Origin: Vibrio sp. Hep-1b-8
GTDB lineage: Bacteria; Pseudomonadota; Gammaproteobacteria; Enterobacterales; Vibrionaceae
Reading direction: 5' to 3'
Assembly (NCBI RefSeq): GCF_006124995.1
Contig: NZ_QEWN01000008.1
Coordinates: forward strand, 1 to 64,000
DNA: 64,000 bases
Notes under the pieces: model-generated
What the model saw: only the letters and a program-made list of their open reading frames with translations
Databases searched by the model: none
What the model was told of the DNA's origin: nothing
Shown: piece after piece, positions 48,977-59,641 of the stretch
Position numbering within the stretch: the stretch's first letter is position 1
Layout: the number at the start of each line of letters is the position of its first letter
Made by a program: the position numbers and the translations under genes

Positions 48977-49585
48977 TTAGCTGATCTCGTCTAAAGAGAG
49001 CTCGAAGCTTGGTGCGAAGGTATTTAGGAAATATTCCATCTCTGGGGTAAAGCGTTGCTTTAAGGTGACATCTAAGCGTTTTTTCGCCAGCGCATACTCA
49101 TGATTGCCGGCACTCAGTTCTTCGAGACATTTCAGATAGGCGCAAATGGTATCGGCTTGCTTAACTATCATGGCATCATCGGAATGCGCTTGTTGGGAGA
49201 TTAAATATGGGGTGAAATCATCGTGAAATTCTTCGGGCAGCATAGATAACAGTTTCTTTTCTGCGGCAGCCTCAATCTTTTTGTATTCTTTGGCTATCTC
49301 TGGATTGTAGTACTTAACGGGTGTTGGTAAATCACCGGTTAACACTTCACTGGTGTCATGGTACATACCTAAGATAGCGATTCTTTCTGGGTTAAGGTTG
49401 CCGCCAAACTTCTTGTTTTTGATCAGTGCCAAAGCGTGGGCAACGAAAGCAACCTGTAAGCTGTGTTCTGAGATGTTTTCACTTGATACTGAACGCATCA
49501 ACGGCCAACGCTGAATCAGTTTCATGCGCGCCAAGTGGGCAAAAAAGTGGCTTTCCTGAACAACTTTGTTTGGACTATCTGACAT
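48977..49585 (-). CDS. yfbR: 5'-deoxynucleotidase YfbR
   Basis: An HD-domain phosphatase that dephosphorylates deoxyribonucleoside 5'-monophosphates. Metal-binding residues are in [15 protein letters not shown] (near 33) and [20 protein letters not shown] (near 70), plus a late aspartate in VKQADTI. I take the start ATG at 49585 ([19 protein letters not shown]), with GGAG 11 bases upstream. The length is 202 residues. It follows alaA on the same strand, as in E. coli, but a terminator lies between them. Confidence 0.93.
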   Translation of the reverse strand: MSDSPNKVVQESHFFAHLARMKLIQRWPLMRSVSSENISEHSLQVAFVAHALALIKNKKFGGNLNPERIAILGMYHDTSEVLTGDLPTPVKYYNPEIAKEYKKIEAAAEKKLLSMLPEEFHDDFTPYLISQQAHSDDAMIVKQADTICAYLKCLEELSAGNHEYALAKKRLDVTLKQRFTPEMEYFLNTFAPSFELSLDEIS

Positions 49586-49606
49586 TTCTCTACTCCATGA
49601 AATGAA

Positions 49607-49631
49607 AAAGGGCACTCAGTGAGTGCCCTTT
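49607..49631 (-). terminator. Terminator of alaA
   Basis: 11-base arms AAAGGGCACTC and GAGTGCCCTTT with an AGT loop. On the minus strand TTTTTCATTTC follows. It stands between alaA and yfbR. Confidence 0.88.
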
Positions 49632-49658
49632 AAGAATATGAGAGATTGAAGCTAATTA

Positions 49659-50873
49659 CTACTGACTATAGGTCGACAGGAAGCGTTCAAAGCGACCGAT
49701 CGCAACTTCAAGATCTTCGACGTGAGGTAAAGTCACGATGCGGAAGTGATCAGGTTTAGGCCAGTTAAACCCTGTCCCCTGAACAAGCAGTACTTTTTCT
49801 TGCACCAAGAAATCGAGCACCATCTTCTGGTCATCTTTGATGTTGTAAACCTTAGTATCAATTTTTGGGAACAAGTACATCGCCCCTTTCGGTTTGACAC
49901 ACGATACCCCTGGGATCTGGTTAATCAATTCCCATGCGCGATCACGCTGTTCGAGCAGACGACCACCAGGCAGAATCAATTCATTAATACTTTGATAACC
50001 ACCTAATGCAGTTTGAATCGCATGTTGCATCGGCACGTTAGCACAGAGTCGCATTGACGCTAGCATATCGAGACCGTTTATATAGCCTTTGGCCATATGT
50101 TTAGGGCCCGTCATAAACATCCAACCGCCACGGAAACCACACACGCGATAAGCTTTCGACAATCCATTGAACGTCATCACGATGACATCGTCGGTTAGGG
50201 TTGCAACGGAAGTATGTGTTGCGCCGTCGTAAAGAACTTTGTCGTAGATTTCATCAGCGAAGATGATGAGTTTATGCTGACGTGCAATCTCGATCACTTC
50301 AAGTAGGAAGTCACGGCTGTATACTGCACCGGTTGGGTTATTCGGGTTGATTAATACGATGCCGCGTGTTTTTGGCGTGATTTTACGCTTGATGTCGTCA
50401 AGGTCTGGATACCAATCCGCTTCTTCATCACACATGTAGTGCACCGCATTACCACCGGAAAGAGCGACGGAAGCGGTCCATAGCGGGTAGTCAGGTGCAG
50501 GGACGAGCATTTCGTCACCATTGTTTAGCAACGCTTGCATTGCCATAACGATCAGCTCAGAGACGCCGTTACCAATGTAGACGTCTTCGACGTCTAGTGA
50601 ATGAATTCCCTTGCGCTGATAATACTGAACGACGGCTTTACGAGCTGAATAAATTCCTTTTGAATCACAGTAGCCTTGCGAAGTAGGCAAGTTACGGATT
50701 ACATCGACTAGGATTTCGTCAGGTGCGTCAAAGCCAAATGGGGCGGGGTTTCCGATGTTTAGCTTTAGTATTTTATGCCCCTCTTCTTCCATGCGTTTAG
50801 CATGTTTTAGTACCGGACCCCTAATGTCATAGCAGACATTATCGAGTTTCGACGACATCCCGATATTTTGCAT
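49659..50873 (-). CDS. alaA: Alanine transaminase AlaA (YfbQ)
   Basis: A PLP enzyme that makes alanine from pyruvate and glutamate. It is a fold-type I aminotransferase of 404 residues. It has LKLNIGNPAPFGFDAPDE near 38, INPNNPTGAVYS (near 175), FADEIYDKVLYDGA (near 207), the PLP-lysine in FNGLSKAYRVCGFRGGW (near 240) and the carboxylate-binding arginine in FRIVTLPH near the end. It is divergent from menF across 186 bases. Confidence 0.95.
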   Translation of the reverse strand: MQNIGMSSKLDNVCYDIRGPVLKHAKRMEEEGHKILKLNIGNPAPFGFDAPDEILVDVIRNLPTSQGYCDSKGIYSARKAVVQYYQRKGIHSLDVEDVYIGNGVSELIVMAMQALLNNGDEMLVPAPDYPLWTASVALSGGNAVHYMCDEEADWYPDLDDIKRKITPKTRGIVLINPNNPTGAVYSRDFLLEVIEIARQHKLIIFADEIYDKVLYDGATHTSVATLTDDVIVMTFNGLSKAYRVCGFRGGWMFMTGPKHMAKGYINGLDMLASMRLCANVPMQHAIQTALGGYQSINELILPGGRLLEQRDRAWELINQIPGVSCVKPKGAMYLFPKIDTKVYNIKDDQKMVLDFLVQEKVLLVQGTGFNWPKPDHFRIVTLPHVEDLEVAIGRFERFLSTYSQ

Positions 50874-51059
50874 TGATTAAAACCTAAAAATAATTGAATT
50901 TCTTTATTAAAGTACATCAAAAAGAATTTTTTTAGAATAAAAATCTGGTTGAATGGCAAGAAATAACAACTTGTAGCACGCCCGTTATCACAGGATTTTG
51001 CAAAACATTCACCACAACCTTGATTTGAGAGGGGTCTATAAATAGAGTAACCACCTACA

Positions 51060-52400
51060 ATGAATAACAATCCCCATGCATACGAGGCTGATTTGTCTAA
51101 TTTTCATCAAGCCGTTACTGAACTGATCGAACGCGTAAAGGATGCAGGAGACGGTATCACTCGTCTGGTTCAAGTTCTTGAGGAAAAACCGGACTTTGCG
51201 TTTATCGACTGGCTTGAGGCTCAGCCGATTTTCCCTCAGTTCTATTGGCAATCGCGCGATACTCGTGAAGAAGTGGTCGCGCTAGGCCAGTTACATACAT
51301 TTGTCGACCCTGCGCCCGCTTATGCCATATTGGCTGAAGATCAGCGTATATGGGGAGGGCGTTCATTTGACGGACAGACGAGCAAGAATCGTCGCTGCAT
51401 GTCTTCGTTCTTTTTTCTACCGCAGATAGAGCTGATTCGCTTTGATAACAGTTGGTCTATTGCGGTGAACTTAACGGCAGAAAAACACCGCACTCTCGCT
51501 AGCCTATGCAAATTGCAGCTTGACGTTAAACCTCTTATGCCCGTTACGGCACATGTCGAAAATATCCAGCATACGCCTGATAAGTGTCAGTGGGGGGAGT
51601 TGGTAGATAAAGTCCTGACAGGCATTAGCAATAACGAGTTTAAAAAGGTCGTTTTGGCTCGTAAAACAGAGGTCACGCTTGATGCGCCCTTATGTGCGGC
51701 TCAGTTTTTAAAATCAAGCTATCTACACAATCACCATAGTTTTCACTTTTTACTGTCGTTAGATAGGAAGCATAGTTTTATCGGATCAACGCCGGAACGT
51801 CTTTACCTGCGTCAAGATCAGGAACTTTATACGGAAGCGCTCGCCGGTACGATAGGACGAGGTAGCAATGCCACTCAGGATATGGAACTGGCTAACTGGT
51901 TGGCCAACGACAGCAAGAACCTCAATGAAAATCAATATGTTGTAGACGATATTATCGAGCGTCTAGCTCCGCACTCTGAACATGTAGAGGTGGAACAAGA
52001 GGCTCGCTTAGTTCGTTTACGTAAGGTTCAGCACCTAAAACGCAGCATTCACGCCCACTTGAATAAAGGTGTTAATGGCGTGCAGTTGTTGAGTGCGTTA
52101 CAGCCAACCGCAGCAGTTGCGGGCTTGCCGCGCAAAGAATCGATGGCATTTATTCAGCAACATGAACCCTTTGCTCGTGGTTGGTACGCAGGCTCGATGG
52201 GCTTTATCAGTCACCAGAGAGCTGAGTTTTGTGTCGCAATTCGCAGCGCCCTGATCCTCGATGACCATGTCCAGTTATTTGCCGGTGCAGGTATTGTTCC
52301 TGGCTCGGTGGCGGAATATGAATGGCAAGAGCTGGATAAAAAAATGTCGACACTGTTGTCTCTGATATCAGATAACGCACCGTTAGGAGTCGCTTCTTAG
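51060..52400 (+). CDS. menF: Isochorismate synthase MenF
   Basis: Converts chorismate to isochorismate, the entry to menaquinone synthesis. The chorismate-binding fold is shown by FKKVVLARKTEVTL (near 195), FIGSTPERLYLR, TEALAGTIGRG and the C-terminal block AGAGIVPGSVAEYEWQELD. The length is 446 residues. It is the first gene of menF-D-H-B-C-E and stops directly before the menD ATG. In Vibrio this quinone serves anaerobic respiration. Confidence 0.94.
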   Translation: MNNNPHAYEADLSNFHQAVTELIERVKDAGDGITRLVQVLEEKPDFAFIDWLEAQPIFPQFYWQSRDTREEVVALGQLHTFVDPAPAYAILAEDQRIWGGRSFDGQTSKNRRCMSSFFFLPQIELIRFDNSWSIAVNLTAEKHRTLASLCKLQLDVKPLMPVTAHVENIQHTPDKCQWGELVDKVLTGISNNEFKKVVLARKTEVTLDAPLCAAQFLKSSYLHNHHSFHFLLSLDRKHSFIGSTPERLYLRQDQELYTEALAGTIGRGSNATQDMELANWLANDSKNLNENQYVVDDIIERLAPHSEHVEVEQEARLVRLRKVQHLKRSIHAHLNKGVNGVQLLSALQPTAAVAGLPRKESMAFIQQHEPFARGWYAGSMGFISHQRAEFCVAIRSALILDDHVQLFAGAGIVPGSVAEYEWQELDKKMSTLLSLISDNAPLGVAS

Positions 52401-54131
52401 ATGAACGCGGAAGTTTTAAGTGCTAATCAAGCAGTGATAAACCGCATTTGGAGTCAGGTAATACTTGAAGAACTGACCCGATTTGGTGTGCGTGAAATTT
52501 GTATCGCTCCTGGCTCTCGCTCAACGCCTTTGACATTGGAAGCGGATGAAAATCCACAACTAAACCTCCACACGCATTTTGATGAGCGTGGGCTGGGATT
52601 TTTGGCGTTAGGCCTTGCGAAAGCAAGTGGTAAACCTGTCGCTGTTGTTGTGACATCAGGAACGGCAGTCGCGAATCTTCTTCCCGCTATTGCGGAAGCA
52701 AAACTTACTGGCGAAAAGCTGGTGGTGCTTACCGCGGACAGACCCGTCGAACTGGTTGGCTGTGGTGCTAACCAAGCCATCAACCAACTTGGGATCTTTT
52801 CTAGCCATGTGACCTGTGCGGTTGACCTACCCAGTCCATCGTTGAATATTCCACTCAATTGGGTGCTAACGACAATCGACCAAGCGCTGGCTGAGCAACA
52901 GCAAAAGGGCTGTGCGATTCATGTTAACTGCCCATTTCCTGAACCACTTTATAGCGCTGAACCTAAGGGTTTATACCAAAGCTATAGTGACCAATTGGGC
53001 TTGTGGTGGCAAAGCGACAAACCGTTTACGAGTAAGAGTTACCCATTGCAGAGTCCACAACTGAATGTCAGTGATTTTTCGCGAAGAAACGGCCTGATAG
53101 TGCTTGGTAGTGTGACGCGCAGTGAAGCATCTGCTGCCAAACAGTTGGCTGAGCGGCTAGGTTGGCCAATCATGTGTGACCCACAGTCCGGACAAAGCTC
53201 GGCTTGGTCACACTACGATCTATGGTTGCAGAACAGCAATCAATCGGAAGCCTTACAGCAGTGTGAGTTAGTTTTGCAACTGGGTTCGCGCATCGTATCG
53301 AAGCGTCTGAATCAGTGGTTAGCTAAGCATATCAAAACCACCGGTGCCGATTATCACTATGTTGCGCCGAGTTTCGACCGTAATAACGCGAGCCATATGA
53401 TGCAAGTGCATCATCTTGCCTCTGTAGAGAGTTGGATCTCGCACTTGTTAGCGATATTGCCGCCAATTGCTCAAACGAATTCAGGTTGGGCTGATGAGTT
53501 GTGTGCTGTCTCTGAACAGGTCAATAGTTTGGCTTCGTTGCATCTCTCGTGCGATGCGCCTCTATCTGAAATCGCTTTGGCTCTAACCGCGCCTCAACTG
53601 CCTAAGCAAGCACAATTGTTTATCGGCAATAGTCTGTTTGTACGCCTTTTGGATATGTTTGCCCGTTTTGATGGCGTTGAAGTTTATAGCAATCGAGGGG
53701 CGTCAGGGATTGATGGCATAGTCGCTAGTGCTGCGGGAGTGGTACGGGCAAATAAACAGCCAACGGTTCTCTTCATTGGCGATACATCGCTTTTATACGA
53801 TATCAACTCATTAGCGCTGTTTACCCATGAGCAAACACCGGTTGTCATCGTGGTGACCAATAATGATGGTGGTGCCATCTTTGATTTACTGCCTGTTCCA
53901 GAGCAACAAAAACAAGCTTTGTATCAAATGCCCCATGGCTTTGAGTTTGAACATGCCGCTCGACAGTTTCATCTTGCTTACGCTAAGCCAGAAACGTTGG
54001 CGGAATATCAGCAACTGATCGACAACCATGTTGAGAATGGTGTGGGTGGATTGGTTATCGAAGTGCAAACGCCCGCGGAGCAAGCTTCCCGTCAGTTAAG
54101 AGAATTTACGCAACAGATTCATGCTTTATAG
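52401..54131 (+). CDS. menD: SEPHCHC synthase MenD
   Basis: A thiamine-diphosphate enzyme joining isochorismate and 2-oxoglutarate. It has 576 residues. The N-terminal pyrimidine domain shows CIAPGSRSTPLTLEA (near 34) and the activating glutamate in HFDERGLGFLALG. The C-terminal cofactor domain shows NRGASGIDGIVASAAG and the metal-binding IGDTSLLYDINSL plus NNDGGAIF. It begins directly after the menF stop and overlaps menH by 11 bases. Confidence 0.95.
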   Translation: MNAEVLSANQAVINRIWSQVILEELTRFGVREICIAPGSRSTPLTLEADENPQLNLHTHFDERGLGFLALGLAKASGKPVAVVVTSGTAVANLLPAIAEAKLTGEKLVVLTADRPVELVGCGANQAINQLGIFSSHVTCAVDLPSPSLNIPLNWVLTTIDQALAEQQQKGCAIHVNCPFPEPLYSAEPKGLYQSYSDQLGLWWQSDKPFTSKSYPLQSPQLNVSDFSRRNGLIVLGSVTRSEASAAKQLAERLGWPIMCDPQSGQSSAWSHYDLWLQNSNQSEALQQCELVLQLGSRIVSKRLNQWLAKHIKTTGADYHYVAPSFDRNNASHMMQVHHLASVESWISHLLAILPPIAQTNSGWADELCAVSEQVNSLASLHLSCDAPLSEIALALTAPQLPKQAQLFIGNSLFVRLLDMFARFDGVEVYSNRGASGIDGIVASAAGVVRANKQPTVLFIGDTSLLYDINSLALFTHEQTPVVIVVTNNDGGAIFDLLPVPEQQKQALYQMPHGFEFEHAARQFHLAYAKPETLAEYQQLIDNHVENGVGGLVIEVQTPAEQASRQLREFTQQIHAL

Positions 54132-54909
54132 TCAGGCTTCTCAGCATTTGGCCCATAACCCAGCACAGCCAGTGCTGGTCTTTTTGCATGGCTTACTGGG
54201 TTGTGGAAAAGATTGGCAACAGACAATAGATTACCTAAGTAATTACCCTTCCGTTTGTCTTGATTTACCCGGTCATGGCTTGAGTGGGTTGAACAGTTGT
54301 AACAATTTTAAAGAGTGTTGTGATCAAATATCTGACACTCTTCTCACCCAGTTCGAGCCTCATCGACCTATAGTACTGATTGGTTACTCAATGGGTGGTC
54401 GCATCGCAATGAATGGTGTGGTGAACAATCACTTTGCGGGGCTTAATATTCAGCAATTGATTGTTGAAGGGGGAAACTTTGGTTTGCCATCCCCAATGGA
54501 TAGAGCAGCAAGGTGGGAGTACGATGTTCAGTGGGCTGAACGTTTTACGAATCAGCCAATTGAACAGGTGCTAAGCGATTGGTATCAGCAGGCGGTGTTT
54601 AGTTCACTAAATCATGCGCAAAGACAAAAACTGATCGCTAAACGCAGTGCTAACCTAGGGCCACAAGTGGCAAACATGATGCTAGCGACCTCGCTGGCAA
54701 AGCAAGATTATTTGTTGGATGCGCTCAGCTCATCCGCAGTAGCAGTACATTATATTTGTGGCGAGAAAGACGATAAGTTTAGTCAGTTGGCCAAACGAAG
54801 CGGTTTGTCTTTCAGCCAAGTTGCAGAGGCTGGGCATAATGTTCATGTTGAACAGCCCCAAGCTTTTGCCGAAATCGTTAAAACTCAAATAAAACAAACC
54901 TTTGTATAG
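54121..54909 (+). CDS. menH: SHCHC synthase MenH
   Basis: An alpha/beta-hydrolase that eliminates pyruvate to make SHCHC. It has the oxyanion loop [12 protein letters not shown] (about 21-32), DLPGHGLSG, the nucleophile elbow GYSMGGRIA (serine near 90) and the late histidine in [12 protein letters not shown]. The length is 262 residues. Its start lies inside the end of menD, so translation is coupled; menB follows after 38 bases. Confidence 0.92.
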   Translation: MLYSQASQHLAHNPAQPVLVFLHGLLGCGKDWQQTIDYLSNYPSVCLDLPGHGLSGLNSCNNFKECCDQISDTLLTQFEPHRPIVLIGYSMGGRIAMNGVVNNHFAGLNIQQLIVEGGNFGLPSPMDRAARWEYDVQWAERFTNQPIEQVLSDWYQQAVFSSLNHAQRQKLIAKRSANLGPQVANMMLATSLAKQDYLLDALSSSAVAVHYICGEKDDKFSQLAKRSGLSFSQVAEAGHNVHVEQPQAFAEIVKTQIKQTFV

Positions 54910-54947
54910 TTTGTTTTGAGTCAATTGGTAAACAAACAGGAATCACC

Positions 54948-55814
54948 ATGGCAAAAACAGTCGGTATCTCAGAAGAAGAATTATACGCACCAGTACACTG
55001 GAATGACTGCAGCGGTGAATATGAAGATATTCAGTACCACAAATCTGAAGATGGTATCGCTAAGATTACTATCGCCCGCCCACAGGTTCGTAATGCGTTC
55101 CGCCCTCAAACGGTAAAAGAGATGATCAACGCGCTTGCCGATGCACGTTATGACGAAGGTATCGGCGTTATTATCCTTACCGGTTTAGGTGAGAAAGCGT
55201 TTTGTTCTGGCGGTGACCAGAAAATTCGTGGCGATTACGGTGGTTACAGAGATGACTCAGGTACGCACCACTTAAACGTTTTGGATTTCCAACGTCAGAT
55301 TCGTACTTGTCCGAAGCCTGTTATCGCTTCGGTTGCAGGTTGGGCTGTAGGCGGTGGTCACGTACTGCATATGATGTGTGATCTGACGATTGCCGCTGAG
55401 AATGCACAGTTTGGTCAAACTGGCCCTAAAGTAGGTTCCTTTGATGGGGGGTGGGGCGCGTCATACATGGCACGTATTGTTGGTCAGAAAAAAGCTCGTG
55501 AAATCTGGTTCTTATGTCGTTTCTATGATGCGAAGGAAGCGCTAGACATGGGGCTAGTCAATACCGTGGTGCCTCTAGAAGATCTTGAGAAAGAAACCGT
55601 ACGTTGGTGTCGTGAGACATTACAGCACAGCCCAATGGCGCTTCGTTGTCTTAAGGCCGCGTTGAACGCAGATTGTGATGGTCAAGCGGGTCTTCAAGAG
55701 CTAGCTGGCAACGCAACCATGATGTTCTACATGACTGAAGAAGGTCAGGAAGGTCGCAATGCTTTCAATGAAAAGCGCCGTCCGGACTTTAACAAGTTTC
55801 CACGCAACCCATAA
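54948..55814 (+). CDS. menB: 1,4-dihydroxy-2-naphthoyl-CoA synthase MenB
   Basis: A crotonase-fold enzyme that closes the naphthoquinone ring. It has [16 protein letters not shown] (near 85), [20 protein letters not shown] (near 128), [16 protein letters not shown] (near 155) and the C-terminal [19 protein letters not shown]. The length is 288 residues. A 163-base gap with a weak stem separates it from menC, so the last two genes may have extra control. Confidence 0.96.
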   Translation: MAKTVGISEEELYAPVHWNDCSGEYEDIQYHKSEDGIAKITIARPQVRNAFRPQTVKEMINALADARYDEGIGVIILTGLGEKAFCSGGDQKIRGDYGGYRDDSGTHHLNVLDFQRQIRTCPKPVIASVAGWAVGGGHVLHMMCDLTIAAENAQFGQTGPKVGSFDGGWGASYMARIVGQKKAREIWFLCRFYDAKEALDMGLVNTVVPLEDLEKETVRWCRETLQHSPMALRCLKAALNADCDGQAGLQELAGNATMMFYMTEEGQEGRNAFNEKRRPDFNKFPRNP

Positions 55815-55977
55815 TTTGTCGTTAATATCTTAGTTCTAATCGTGATAGCGATTCGAGGATGCGTCATCTTTCACGTCCTCGACTTGCTGTAGAAGCGATA
55901 ACCTAGATGTTTGCGAACGAACGGGTGAAATATCCAATGCATGCTACATTTATATCAATAATGAAAAGGATATTGTT

Positions 55978-56967
55978 ATGAGATCAGCCAAACTCTATCG
56001 CTATGAACTGCCGATGGACAGCGGTGTGATACTGCGTGATCAGAGGTTGAAACAGCGCGAAGGTTTTGTCGTAGAGTTAGCGCTTGACGGTGACACTGGT
56101 CTTGGTGAAGTTGCTCCTCTTGCGGGTTTTAGTATTGAGACCATGGATGAAGCCTATTCACAGCTCGTCGAGCAACTGGCTTTGTGGCAACAAGGCGCGG
56201 AGCTTAATTTTGATGGTCTGTATCCATCGGTTGCGTTTGGTCTTTCAATGGCGCAAATGGAATTGACGCAACAGCTTCCACAGCACGGTGTGTATCAAGC
56301 TGCTCCACTCTGCTCAGGGGATCCTGATGAGCTCATTCCTAAGCTCAACGCAATGAGCGGTCAGAAAGTAGCAAAAATCAAAGTCGGGCTGTATGAGCCT
56401 ATTCGTGACGGGATGTTAGTGAGTCTATTTTTGGAGTCTATTCCTGACCTCACACTAAGATTAGATGCCAACCGAGCTTGGAGTGCTGAAAAAGCGCAAC
56501 AGTTTGCTAAGAAGATCGCGCCTTCGTTAAGAGGACGTATTGCCTTTATCGAAGAGCCCTGCCAAGTGCCGGGTGACAGTTTTTCTTTTGCGATTGATAC
56601 TGGAATTGCTATCGCTTGGGATGAGACGCTTCAGCATGCGATTCGTCGCGATGATTTTAAGCTTGAAGATCTCAATGGTGCTAAAGCGATCGTCATCAAG
56701 CCGACTTTACTTGGCTCTGTTGAACGCTGTATCGCGTTGATTCAAAGAGCTAAGGAACTGGGGATCAAAGCGGTTGTGAGTTCGAGTATTGAATCAAGTC
56801 TTGGTTTAACTCAGTTGGCTAGACTGGCACATTGGCAGTTACCTGACGAAATACCAGGTCTTGATACTGTGGGTTTGTTCGCTCAGCAGCTAGAAGTTGC
56901 TTGGCCAGGTTGCGAATTGCCACTGACTTCATTGTCGGACCAAGCATTGATTTGGCAGTCAGAATGA
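55978..56967 (+). CDS. menC: o-Succinylbenzoate synthase MenC
   Basis: An enolase-superfamily dehydratase. It has the lysine in AKIKVGLYE (near 136), metal ligands in RLDANRAWS (near 163) and FIEEPCQ (near 192), an aspartate in AWDETL, and the second lysine in AIVIKPTLLGS (near 240). Its 329 residues equal the family size. AAGGAT precedes the ATG. Its stop overlaps the menE start by four bases. Confidence 0.94.
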   Translation: MRSAKLYRYELPMDSGVILRDQRLKQREGFVVELALDGDTGLGEVAPLAGFSIETMDEAYSQLVEQLALWQQGAELNFDGLYPSVAFGLSMAQMELTQQLPQHGVYQAAPLCSGDPDELIPKLNAMSGQKVAKIKVGLYEPIRDGMLVSLFLESIPDLTLRLDANRAWSAEKAQQFAKKIAPSLRGRIAFIEEPCQVPGDSFSFAIDTGIAIAWDETLQHAIRRDDFKLEDLNGAKAIVIKPTLLGSVERCIALIQRAKELGIKAVVSSSIESSLGLTQLARLAHWQLPDEIPGLDTVGLFAQQLEVAWPGCELPLTSLSDQALIWQSE

Positions 56968-58334
56968 AAGCAGAGTTATCACCTGTCAATAAATGGGCTC
57001 AACTGAGCCCATCTTTGTATGCTTTAGAGACTCCTGAGCAAGGTTACACTTGGCTTGAACTCGCCGAAAAAGTACAACGCCTAGCTGCATCTTTAGGTAA
57101 ACAAGGCGTATCCGTTGGCGACCTAGTTACTTGCGTGGGTAAGAACAGTCCTCAATTGTTGCTGCTTTATCTCGCCTGCCTCGAACAGGGAGCCATTTGT
57201 GCGCTTACTATGCCGCAGAGTGAAAGTGAGCTTAAAAGCAAACTGGCAACCCTGTACCCCAATCCAGACAATGCTTACCTATGGTCGGATCAAGGTACAC
57301 CTGTGCCTACGACGGGGTATCATGTTCAAGTGTCAGAGTTTGAAATCGAAGATTGGCACAGCCATTACCAAAACAAATCTATCGCTTCGATTGTATTTAC
57401 ATCTGGTTCAACGGGCATACCGAAAGCGGTTGCTCATACATCGCAGCACCATCTTGCCTCAGCGCAGGGTCTACTCGAAAAATTTCACTTCCAGCCAGGT
57501 GATACTTGGTTATTGAGTTTGCCTATGTACCACGTATCTGGTTTAGCGATTGTCTATCGTTGGCTTGCGACTGGCGCAACTCTCAAAATAGGTACAGGTA
57601 ATTTAAGCGAAGATATTTCGGATGTCAGCCATGCATCACTGGTCGCAACCCAGCTAAAACGCTTGCTCGATAGTAGTGAAACTCTGGCTCTCAGCCATGT
57701 TTTACTGGGGGGGAGTCATGTCCCTTTGGAACTAAGCCAGCAAGCCGCTGAGCGCGGGATTGAAACCTGGCTCGGATATGGAATGACAGAAGCGGCTTCA
57801 ACAGTGACCGCTAAACAGATAGACGCAGTTTATAGTGCGGGGAGCGTATTACCCAAACGCTTGGTAAAACTGGATGGTCAGCGCATTTACATTGGTGGTG
57901 ATACTCTGGCTTCAGGTTACTACAAGCAAGGAGTACTGACGCCAATAGCTGACAATGGCTGGTTTGATAGTAAAGACCTTGGTCAGTGGTTAGGTGACGA
58001 GTTGGTGATCATCGGTCGAGCGGACAACCAATTTATTTCTGGTGGGGAGAACATTCATTGTGAGGAAATAGAAGCAGTGCTCAACCAATTAGATGCTATC
58101 CAGCTAGCGATTATCGTGCCTATCGAAGATGACGAATATGGACATCGACCTGTCGCGGTATTGCAGTGTGAAAAGTTACCTGAACAAGCGGAGATTGAAT
58201 TACTGTTACAACTTAAGCTAACTAAATTCAAATGGCCGAAGGCCTATTATCAGATGCCACTGGAACTGTTAGCGGGTGGGATAAAAGTATCGCGCCAAAA
58301 GGTTAAACAGTGGCTGGAAAGTCAACTTAGTTAA
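56964..58334 (+). CDS. menE: o-Succinylbenzoate-CoA ligase MenE
   Basis: An acyl-adenylate-forming enzyme. The phosphate loop IVFTSGSTGIPKAVAHT is near 137-153, followed by LGYGMTEAAS (near 272), the hinge-type DSKDLGQW, GRADNQFISGGENI and a late lysine in GGIKVSRQKVKQW. I start it at ATG 56964 (MKAELSPVNKWAQLSP), overlapping the menC stop. A longer frame from 56901 would reach far into menC. The length is 456 residues. It completes the menaquinone operon. Confidence 0.93.
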   Translation: MKAELSPVNKWAQLSPSLYALETPEQGYTWLELAEKVQRLAASLGKQGVSVGDLVTCVGKNSPQLLLLYLACLEQGAICALTMPQSESELKSKLATLYPNPDNAYLWSDQGTPVPTTGYHVQVSEFEIEDWHSHYQNKSIASIVFTSGSTGIPKAVAHTSQHHLASAQGLLEKFHFQPGDTWLLSLPMYHVSGLAIVYRWLATGATLKIGTGNLSEDISDVSHASLVATQLKRLLDSSETLALSHVLLGGSHVPLELSQQAAERGIETWLGYGMTEAASTVTAKQIDAVYSAGSVLPKRLVKLDGQRIYIGGDTLASGYYKQGVLTPIADNGWFDSKDLGQWLGDELVIIGRADNQFISGGENIHCEEIEAVLNQLDAIQLAIIVPIEDDEYGHRPVAVLQCEKLPEQAEIELLLQLKLTKFKWPKAYYQMPLELLAGGIKVSRQKVKQWLESQLS

Positions 58335-58428
58335 TTTCGACATTTCATAGTCCAAATGTGAATTTAGCAATCTTATAACCTTAATTCATAATACCTCTAT
58401 TGAGATATGGAATTGGATATAAGAAGCA

Positions 58429-58602
58429 ATGAAAGCACTCTTGGTTATCGCCGTGTTACTTCAGATAACGGTTGCCCTGCAAAGTGAGGGTTTAGTCAAG
58501 GCATTAGCTGAGCTCTCGGCGTTTTTGCTGGTTGTTACTATCGCCTCAAGCACTAAACAGCAAAAACGTCAATCGCTAGAACTTGATACAGAAAAGCGTT
58601 AA
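58429..58602 (+). CDS. Small unknown membrane protein
   Basis: A 57-residue frame ([20 protein letters not shown]...). It has two hydrophobic segments (about 2-17 and 24-40) and a charged C-terminal tail ([15 protein letters not shown]). A weak ribosome-binding site, AAGAAG, lies 8 bases before the ATG. It lies downstream of menE and ends four bases inside the convergent exporter gene. Not recognised; it could be a real small inner-membrane protein or a chance frame, and the membrane-protein pattern favours a gene. Confidence 0.55.
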   Translation: MKALLVIAVLLQITVALQSEGLVKALAELSAFLLVVTIASSTKQQKRQSLELDTEKR

Positions 58603-59522
58603 ACCAACGTAAGCCATGCTAATGACGTGGTTGAAATCAGTATCCACAAAGTCACACCAAACATCAGTGGTTTGGCGCCCGCCGACTTGAGTTTCTCGAC
58701 AGAAATACCGCAGCCAATTAAGAATAAACAGACCACTAACGCACGTTTCGCTACGTCAAATATGCCCTGATAGAGCGCATCAAATTGGGGGAGGGCATCA
58801 CTTACCACTATCGCGACACAGTAAAACAAGATGAAGTATGGAATGGTGACTTTCTTTGAGTCGCTACGGAACAAAAACGCGCTAAACAGTGCAACAGGGA
58901 TGATCCATAGTGCTCGAGCCAGTTTAAGCGTTGTCGCCGTTGTCAGTGCTTCTTCACCATAAGCAGACGCGGCACCAACCACGGATGAGGTATCATGAAT
59001 CGCGATGGCTGCCCAGGTGCCAAACGTGTGCTGGTCAAGGTTCAACGCATGACCAATCACCGGGAAGATAAACAGGGCGATAGAGTTAAGAACAAATACC
59101 GTCGCGAGAGATAAACCTATCTGTTCATCGCTCGCTTTTATCGCTGGTGATACAGCAGCGATCGCACTGCCACCACAAATTGCTGTGCCAGCAGAGATCA
59201 GATACCCCGTCTCTCTGTTGAGACCGATCCATTTTGCAACCCACCAACCAATTACCAAGGTACCAAAAATGGTGGTGACAATCAGGCCGATACCATTCGA
59301 TGTTACCGCGAGGGCCTGTTCAAACTGAATACCGAAACCTAAGCCAACGATCGAGTAGGTAAGCAGCTTTTTAGTGACCTTGGCGAGATTGAATTCCGCA
59401 GGAACAAAGCCAAGTGAAGCGAGCAAGAAGCCAATCACAAGTGCAGTAGGAGAGGTGATAAAAGGGGTTAGGCAAACTGCAAGAGCAAGCCAAAATGGCA
59501 ACTGTTTGGTAAGCTTATTCAT
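58599..59522 (-). CDS. YeiH-family (UPF0324) putative sulfate exporter
   Basis: An inner-membrane protein of 307 residues with about ten helices. Conserved family stretches are [12 protein letters not shown] (near 60), [19 protein letters not shown] (near 112), [17 protein letters not shown] (near 168) and the C-terminal half-helix [18 protein letters not shown]. The export function is an annotation by similarity and has little direct proof. Single gene; no LysR regulator of the YeiE type is adjacent. Confidence 0.85.
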   Translation of the reverse strand: MNKLTKQLPFWLALAVCLTPFITSPTALVIGFLLASLGFVPAEFNLAKVTKKLLTYSIVGLGFGIQFEQALAVTSNGIGLIVTTIFGTLVIGWWVAKWIGLNRETGYLISAGTAICGGSAIAAVSPAIKASDEQIGLSLATVFVLNSIALFIFPVIGHALNLDQHTFGTWAAIAIHDTSSVVGAASAYGEEALTTATTLKLARALWIIPVALFSAFLFRSDSKKVTIPYFILFYCVAIVVSDALPQFDALYQGIFDVAKRALVVCLFLIGCGISVEKLKSAGAKPLMFGVTLWILISTTSLAWLTLV

Positions 59523-59595
59523 TATTGATTTGGTGAGTTGAGATCAACCGCAAGTGTAGCGTACCCAAAGCGATAAATAGAGCTGAATGTTTTGA

Positions 59596-59624
59596 ACGGC
59601 TGTTCAGAAAAACTGAACAGCCGT
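59596..59624 (-). terminator. Hairpin terminator after the MFS-acyltransferase gene
   Basis: 12-base arms ACGGCTGTTCAG and CTGAACAGCCGT with an A5 loop. The stem is strong but the T-run on the minus strand is weak (TTCAAAACATT). Confidence 0.7.
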
Positions 59625-59641
59625 GTTTTGTTATGATAGAC

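Noticed and set aside
52454..52858. Minus-strand frame of 134 codons in menD
   Set aside because: Antisense shadow of the conserved thiamine-diphosphate domain.
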